32,150 bases of DNA from positions 1 to 32,150 of the forward strand of contig QCFN01000015.1 in the NCBI GenBank assembly GCA_003280245.1. The letters are read 5' to 3'. Origin of the DNA: Prochlorococcus sp. AG-363-J23. GTDB taxonomy: Bacteria > Cyanobacteriota > Cyanobacteriia > PCC-6307 > Cyanobiaceae. Positions 28,008-32,150 of the stretch are shown here, piece after piece (within the stretch, counting starts at the first letter, position 1; each line of letters starts with the position of its first letter). The position numbers were made by a program, and so were the translations under genes. Under the pieces are notes generated by a model. The model was given only the letters and a program-made list of their open reading frames with translations. It was not told the DNA's origin and did no database searches.

Positions 28008-29333
28008 GTGACAGCATATCCATTTGATAATCTTCCTTCTATGAGCAAGGAGAAGGCTTTGCAGATACTTAAGACACCTATTGATGAATTGAAAATCTCC
28101 AGTGATTACTATAAAGCTGTTTTTCACTTACTTAAATATCCGGGATTGCAGACTGAAGATGCCTTGCTTAAACTTTTAAAGTCTAATTCTGAAGAAAAGT
28201 CAGTTCAATTGGCAAAAAGAAAAGCTGTTGAAGTATTGGCTAGACTGGGTTCTCAAAAGTCAATTAATGAAATTGGTAAATGTCTCGATAGTAAGGATCT
28301 TTTTTTGGTTGAGAATGCCGCTTGGGCTTTACAGAAACTGGGCTGTAAGGACTCTGCTTTGCATTTACGCATGATTCAGCTTTTAGATGAGCCTAAATAT
28401 AATAGAAGAGCTTTAGTTCAATGTTTGGCTGAGCTCGAAGTCTCTACCTCGATTATCAAAATTAAAGAAATTTTGAAAGGAACCAAATCGCCGAGACTTC
28501 GCGGAGCTTGTATAGCTGCTATTTGTAGATTATGTGGAGAGAAAAGTTGTCTTGATGAGATTGGAGATCAATTGCTAACCTCAAATCAGACTGATCGTTA
28601 TTTGGCTGTTCAAGATGTGATTAATAGCAAGGATCCTCATCTTCTTGAATCTGTAGTTAAAGCTCCTGTTGCTTTGTCATTTCGAATGCGTGCTGTTGAA
28701 GAAATTTGCAATTCAGTTGAAGATAATTCCAGGAAAATTGACCCAATAAAGATTCTTGATCAATTAATAATGGATCATCCAAGTAATATTATTTTATTGC
28801 ATTCTTATGATTTTGCTCCATCAATAGAGTTTCTAGTTAATGAATTATTTGAGATAGATTGCAGTAGATCTTATCTTGCACTAAGTAATTTAATTAAAGA
28901 AAGTCCAAACAAGCTATGGCCTGTGATTAGTTCGTTTTGGGAAGAGTTCAAAAGTGATTATAGCGCAGTTTATTTTTTAACTATTTTGTTTAGATATGTG
29001 CAAGGATGGAATCATTCTCAGATTAAGGAAATAGAGGACTTGATCATTTTTTTACTATCTGATAGTTGGCCAGAACATATGAAATTTAGGCCTGCAGCTG
29101 TTGTTACACTTATGAAGATTAATTCGAATTTAGGTATGAAGAATATTCCTAGATTGTTAGACCCTAAGGTATGTCTCTTTTGGCCAACTCGTTATTCTGC
29201 TTTGATGTCAATAGATTTTTTCCTGCCTATTATTCATTATCCAGATGTTCGTGATTTAATTAGATCTAGTCAGGATGATCCAAATAAATTTATTCGATGT
29301 AGAGCAGGTTTAATATTGGATAAATATAATTAA
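28008..29333 (+). CDS. cpeY: CpeY-like HEAT-repeat phycoerythrobilin lyase
   Basis: A 441-residue HEAT-repeat protein of the CpeY type, the lyase that attaches phycoerythrobilin to the alpha subunit of phycoerythrin (site 82, here Cys73), with CpeZ. Helical repeats are clear in the N-terminal half (KRKAVEVLARLGSQKSINEI, VENAAWALQKLGCKDSALHL, LRGACIAAICRLCGEKSC, FRMRAVEEICNSVEDN). The frame is open to a TTG at 27975. I chose the GTG at 28008 because TAYPFDNLPSMSKEKALQIL lines up with the usual CpeY N-terminus; an ATG 11 codons later is less likely. It converges with cpeT. Confidence 0.85.
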   Translation: MTAYPFDNLPSMSKEKALQILKTPIDELKISSDYYKAVFHLLKYPGLQTEDALLKLLKSNSEEKSVQLAKRKAVEVLARLGSQKSINEIGKCLDSKDLFLVENAAWALQKLGCKDSALHLRMIQLLDEPKYNRRALVQCLAELEVSTSIIKIKEILKGTKSPRLRGACIAAICRLCGEKSCLDEIGDQLLTSNQTDRYLAVQDVINSKDPHLLESVVKAPVALSFRMRAVEEICNSVEDNSRKIDPIKILDQLIMDHPSNIILLHSYDFAPSIEFLVNELFEIDCSRSYLALSNLIKESPNKLWPVISSFWEEFKSDYSAVYFLTILFRYVQGWNHSQIKEIEDLIIFLLSDSWPEHMKFRPAAVVTLMKINSNLGMKNIPRLLDPKVCLFWPTRYSALMSIDFFLPIIHYPDVRDLIRSSQDDPNKFIRCRAGLILDKYN

Positions 29334-29412
29334 CTCATGATAGCTAGTGAAAACTTGTAAGATATTAGATGCAATAAAATGCATTTAAATTTTATTTATA
29401 ATATGAATAGAT

Positions 29413-30021
29413 TTAGCTATATAACCAGTCTTCGGTTAACTTGTCACCAAAATCGCAGATTCTATTGAAATAATGAGGGCCATTTCTTCCTCCCCATATT
29501 TGCTTATTTGTTTCTAACTCTCTCCCAAGGTCGTGACTTACCCAACTATTTGCATTAAGCTCTACATTGCTTTCTAGGTATGTGGATACTCCTTGTCTCT
29601 TTACTATGCAGCTATTTCCGGGCTCAACTTGACCTTTATAGTGACCAGGAGAAACCTCGTAAAAGTGCATTGCGCAACCTTCTCTTTTCTTGATTTTTGA
29701 AGAGCTCAATTTATTTAATAGCGAGCTATTTCTTCCTCCTCCTGCAAATCTCATAGGTGATAATATCTCAAAATTTTCAAGAATAATTGTGTCTGCTTTC
29801 GTGTCAAGAAAATGTAATCCTTGTCGATAAGGCCTCCAAGGATCATAGTCATAACTTTGCTCAGAATAAAAGCTTGGGCGTCCTAATAGCTGAAAGTCTA
29901 GAAGAGGCCGAAAGAAAATATTAATGTGAGAAAACTCAGAAGGATTTGCTTGAGATTGTTTGTAATTGCTAAAATGTGCTGACAGTGTCTTGGAAAAATT
30001 TAATAGCGACTTTTTGTTCAT
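29413..30021 (-). CDS. cpeT: CpeT family bilin lyase/chromophore attachment protein
   Basis: A 202-residue CpeT/CpcT protein. Conserved pieces include FYSEQSYDYDPWRPYRQGLH (about 52-71), a central CAMHFYEVSPGHYKGQVEPG, then GVSTYLESNVELNANSWVS and the C-terminal IWGGRNGPHYFNRI. CpcT attaches bilin to the C-terminal beta-subunit cysteine of phycocyanin; CpeT is expected to act on the matching site of phycoerythrin beta (Cys163 here), or as a chaperone. It ends 79 bases from the cpeY stop and begins 17 bases after cpeS. Confidence 0.88.
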   Translation of the reverse strand: MNKKSLLNFSKTLSAHFSNYKQSQANPSEFSHINIFFRPLLDFQLLGRPSFYSEQSYDYDPWRPYRQGLHFLDTKADTIILENFEILSPMRFAGGGRNSSLLNKLSSSKIKKREGCAMHFYEVSPGHYKGQVEPGNSCIVKRQGVSTYLESNVELNANSWVSHDLGRELETNKQIWGGRNGPHYFNRICDFGDKLTEDWLYS

Positions 30022-30038
30022 CTTTAGTTGATTACTAT

Positions 30039-30572
30039 TTATATTTTTATTTTCTTAATTTCGGAGGCAAATGTTGTTTGAAGGATGCCTTTCCCATTAT
30101 ATGTCTGTAATGTTGTAGAGCGACAACGTACATACTGGGAGACAAACCATATACGCTCTTCTGTACGTGAATTTTCATATCTACTTGTCATTATAAACGT
30201 ATCATTTTTTTGTATCTTATAATGCGAGACAACCTGTGCCTTTTCTGCATATCCAATACTTCTAACTAATAATCCTTTTCTTTTTGTGATTGGTAAAGGC
30301 ACTATTACGCAGGAGCCAAAGTCTTTATCCTCTTTATTTTCCGTGCTCCAATCACTTTCTATATGCCATTCCATAAAAAACGGAGATATAGGCTTGAGAT
30401 TATAGGAATTGTTTTGAGATAAAATATCTTTTACTCTTTGGTCACTAGTCTTAAGCAGACTAACCTTTATAGTGCTAACAATTTGCTCAAACTGCTTGAA
30501 TGCAAGAGAATGACTGCTTCTCATTGAGGTCCATATACCTTCACTTTGAGCAATAAATTGCTCAATTTTCAT
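30039..30572 (-). CDS. cpeS: CpeS family bilin lyase
   Basis: A 177-residue lipocalin-fold CpeS/CpcS lyase, which attaches phycoerythrobilin to Cys82 of the beta subunit. Family features are the N-terminal IEQFIAQSEGIWTSMRSSHS with FKQFEQ, the middle SCVIVPLPITKRKGLLVRSIGYAEKAQV (given in parts: GYAEKAQVVSHYKI) and ERIWFVSQYVRCRST near the C-terminus. The ATG at 30572 lies inside the last codons of a small upstream ORF (overlap 11 bases), so translation may be coupled to it. cpeT follows 17 bases later. Confidence 0.9.
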   Translation of the reverse strand: MKIEQFIAQSEGIWTSMRSSHSLAFKQFEQIVSTIKVSLLKTSDQRVKDILSQNNSYNLKPISPFFMEWHIESDWSTENKEDKDFGSCVIVPLPITKRKGLLVRSIGYAEKAQVVSHYKIQKNDTFIMTSRYENSRTEERIWFVSQYVRCRSTTLQTYNGKGILQTTFASEIKKIKI

Positions 30573-30750
30573 CTAAATAATCAGTTGAATCGTGGAGGTC
30601 TAACGTTGTTGAATTGTTATTTGCTTTCTGAATCATGCGTACCATTGAATCAACCATCATTGACATGGCCATGGGGATTTTTTTCCCTGATGGTGTCTTT
30701 GAAGATTGGTTCCCTGGCTTTTCATTTGAAGGTGGTCGCAGGAGAGACAT
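30562..30750 (-). CDS. Small ORF of unknown function between ppeC and cpeS
   Basis: A 62-residue frame starting MSLLRPPSNEKPGNQSSKTP, then a Met-rich possible helix (PMAMSMMVDSMVRMIQKA) and an acidic end (DYLDEN). It reads in the same direction as ppeC and cpeS, sits exactly between them, and its stop lies 8 bases past the cpeS ATG, a typical coupled overlap. That placement favours a real gene. It has no recognised domain and no clear Shine-Dalgarno site. It could still be a spurious frame. Confidence 0.45.
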   Translation of the reverse strand: MSLLRPPSNEKPGNQSSKTPSGKKIPMAMSMMVDSMVRMIQKANNNSTTLDLHDSTDYLDEN

Positions 30751-30828
30751 AGATTCTCAGTGAAAATTGGAAGATCGTTTGCCTCTATAGGCTTATAGTT
30801 CCTCGAGGCTTGTCTTAATGAGCTTCCC

Positions 30829-30887
30829 CTTACAATAATCCTATATCGCTATAAAACACTTTTGCAGAGATATATGATTATTGTAAG
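30829..30887. promoter_or_regulatory. Hairpin downstream of ppeC
   Basis: CTTACAATAATC (30829-30840) is an exact reverse complement of 30876-30887, with further partial pairing inside (CTATATC/GATATAT). It lies 22 bases past the ppeC stop, on the way to the small ORF and cpeS. The minus strand has no U-tract after it, so it is more likely an mRNA-stabilising or partial read-through element than a full stop. A T-run follows on the plus strand. Confidence 0.55.
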
Positions 30888-30908
30888 AAGATTTTTTGCT
30901 TTACATTT

Positions 30909-31832
30909 TTATAGTATGTCCAAGTGAGTTTTTGTATATATTGCATGTTCTGGTAGTTTTATATCTTTTGCTAAGCCTTTGGCTAAGCTATCCAGTAGTT
31001 GGCTTCTTCCACTGGGATTTAGGTTTGAGCTCGAATAGTTCTTATTAATTGCATTGTCACTAGTAGCAGTGCTTCGTGACAGGGCTGCAATATTTACAAA
31101 GCTAGATGTACTAAGACCACATGGTGAATCCCAGCATCTTATATAAGGAACTATATACAGTCCAAAAACTTCTTGATACTCTGCAGAATCAATTAATGAG
31201 TCAATGTGTGTGTCAAATCCGTAGTTATGTATGAGTTCGACATGCCTCACTATTTCCATTTGATTGCTTGGCGGACGACCAAGGAGATGCTTGAAATTAA
31301 GTTCAATAGATCTTTGTTGATTAACCTTCTCAAAGTAATTGACCTTATATACAGGTGACTTTGCAAGGCCTCTAATAAATTCCTTTATATTTATATCGCC
31401 ATTTCTTAGCCTCCTTGGTAAATCAACCGGTAATTCACTTTCCATTAGATGCAAGTTGCCAAATACTTGGCGGTAACTTGCGTTGATTGCAATAGTTAGT
31501 GTTTCATCATCATGTGGATAGTATTCTTCAAAGGTAAATGCGTGCGGACATATTTCAGGTGATCGTGGCCCAATTGGGATTCTTAATTGAGAACATCTTT
31601 CGCTTTTAAAAGCATTTTGAACAGAATTGTTATTTATAGGCGAGCCTAGATTTGGTTTTGTGAGAGAGTTTGTGATAAAGACTTCAGGCTGCCCAGGCAT
31701 GCATCCCGCTTTGGACGAGAGGATATAACTCATTTTGCTGCTACCAGACACTCTTGATTTCCCATAAGAAACTGGTTTTTTGTTTACGCTAATAGCTCCA
31801 AACTTGAATGCTTCTGTTGGGATAGAGGCCAT
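30909..31832 (-). CDS. ppeC: Phycoerythrin-associated linker/gamma-type polypeptide
   Basis: A 307-residue protein with one phycobilisome linker domain (about 105-235): AINASYRQVFGN, LRRLRNGDINIKEFIRGLAK-like region, SIELNFKHLLGRPPSNQ, HVELIHNYGFDTHIDSLID, SAEYQEVFG. Before it is an extension of about 100 residues with Cys44, Cys80 and Cys95. In marine Synechococcus the gamma linker MpeC binds a bilin at a cysteine in this part, and Cys44 (in SSKAGCMPG) is the best match. It would hold phycoerythrin together without a phycobilisome core. The ATG at 31832 is preferred over a TTG two codons upstream. A hairpin lies in the leader. Confidence 0.88.
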   Translation of the reverse strand: MASIPTEAFKFGAISVNKKPVSYGKSRVSGSSKMSYILSSKAGCMPGQPEVFITNSLTKPNLGSPINNNSVQNAFKSERCSQLRIPIGPRSPEICPHAFTFEEYYPHDDETLTIAINASYRQVFGNLHLMESELPVDLPRRLRNGDINIKEFIRGLAKSPVYKVNYFEKVNQQRSIELNFKHLLGRPPSNQMEIVRHVELIHNYGFDTHIDSLIDSAEYQEVFGLYIVPYIRCWDSPCGLSTSSFVNIAALSRSTATSDNAINKNYSSSNLNPSGRSQLLDSLAKGLAKDIKLPEHAIYTKTHLDIL

Positions 31833-31867
31833 GTGCAAAAGGGTGTAAGAAATTAATTGTTTATTTC

Positions 31868-31908
31868 AATATAAATGGATAAATTTTCATAGAGTATCCA
31901 TTTATATT
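31868..31908. promoter_or_regulatory. 14-bp inverted repeat upstream of ppeC
   Basis: AATATAAATGGATA (31868-31881) pairs perfectly with 31895-31908 across a 13-base loop. It lies 36 to 76 bases before the ppeC ATG and 89 bases past the stop of the PucC-like gene. It could be a leader hairpin, an operator, or a terminator for the upstream gene. The following minus-strand bases are AT-rich but not a clean U-tract. Confidence 0.6.
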
Positions 31909-31996
31909 AAACACTAGCATTAATGAAATAGAATCCTTTTTATACAATATTGATAATGTAATACTCTTATACTAACTGGTGGACCGCCGAACTGGA

Positions 31997-32149
31997 TTAG
32001 TCCAGGTCTGCCATAAGTATTGCTGCCATTTTATTTTTAGTGTCATCCTGAAATTGTTTAATATTCACTTTTCTGAGAACTAAGATTGAAATAGCCATAA
32101 TAGCTATTTCAAGGATAAATACAAATGTAAATGCTAAAAATGGTTCATC
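31997..32149 (-). CDS. C-terminal end of a PucC-like (BCH2 family) membrane transporter
   Basis: The last 50 residues of a gene that runs out of the window. They hold one hydrophobic helix (FLAFTFVFILEIAIMAISIL) followed by LRKVNIKQFQDD and a soluble tail ending MADLD. A final helix followed by an Arg and then V-x-x-F resembles the end of PucC-family major facilitator proteins, which take part in chlorophyll or antenna assembly. Placed beside antenna genes, that fits, but 50 residues cannot prove it. Confidence 0.45.
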   Translation of the reverse strand, partial: DEPFLAFTFVFILEIAIMAISILVLRKVNIKQFQDDTKNKMAAILMADLD

Positions 32150-32150
32150 T

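Noticed and set aside
27832-28023. Minus-strand 63-codon frame between the CpeF-like gene and cpeY
   Set aside because: Composition is Ser/Asn/Lys-rich as expected from AT-rich spacer, it overlaps the cpeY start and has no recognisable motif or ribosome site.

Overview
The window looks like chromosome of a low-light-adapted Prochlorococcus. It is AT-rich and densely packed. It carries the psbEFLJ order typical of cyanobacteria and, at the right end, a compact phycoerythrin region: cpeB and cpeA, three HEAT-repeat lyase-type genes, cpeT, cpeS and one bilin-type linker. This is the reduced phycoerythrin (PE-III) arrangement known from low-light Prochlorococcus such as SS120. Strain identity is inferred from memory of that gene content and was not tested by search.

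Region 1 (1-1450, plus strand): the C-terminal part of the photosystem II assembly factor Ycf48, then psbE, psbF, psbL and psbJ, closed by a strong bidirectional-type terminator. Region 2 (1615-3934): mtnP and mtnA, two methylthioadenosine salvage genes, are divergent. A perfect 20-bp hairpin lies between them.

Region 3 (4008-24389) is mostly cell-surface sugar metabolism. It has UDP-glucose dehydrogenase, a UDP-glucuronate 4-epimerase-type enzyme, UDP-glucuronate decarboxylase and galE. It also has a polyprenyl-phosphate sugar transferase, three KDO-pathway genes (kdsD, kdsC, kdsA), two glycosyltransferases and an ABC exporter. Together these can supply UDP-GlcA, UDP-GalA, UDP-xylose, UDP-Gal and KDO, prime a lipid-linked glycan, extend it and flip it. 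Housekeeping genes are interspersed: hisS, a selD fused to an NDH-2-like oxidoreductase, cca, and a UvrD/PcrA helicase.

Region 4 (24528-32150): a small coiled-coil protein, a 376-base leader holding a tRNA-like fragment, then cpeB-cpeA-cpeZ on the plus strand. A CpeF/MpeX-like gene follows on minus, then cpeY on plus. On minus come cpeT, cpeS, a small overlapping ORF, the linker ppeC and the end of a PucC-like membrane protein. Hairpins flank ppeC on both sides and probably set its expression apart from the lyases. I found no complete tRNA, rRNA, insertion sequence or CRISPR array. No wholly new system is evident; the least explained items are the hairpins, the tRNA-like fragment and two small ORFs.
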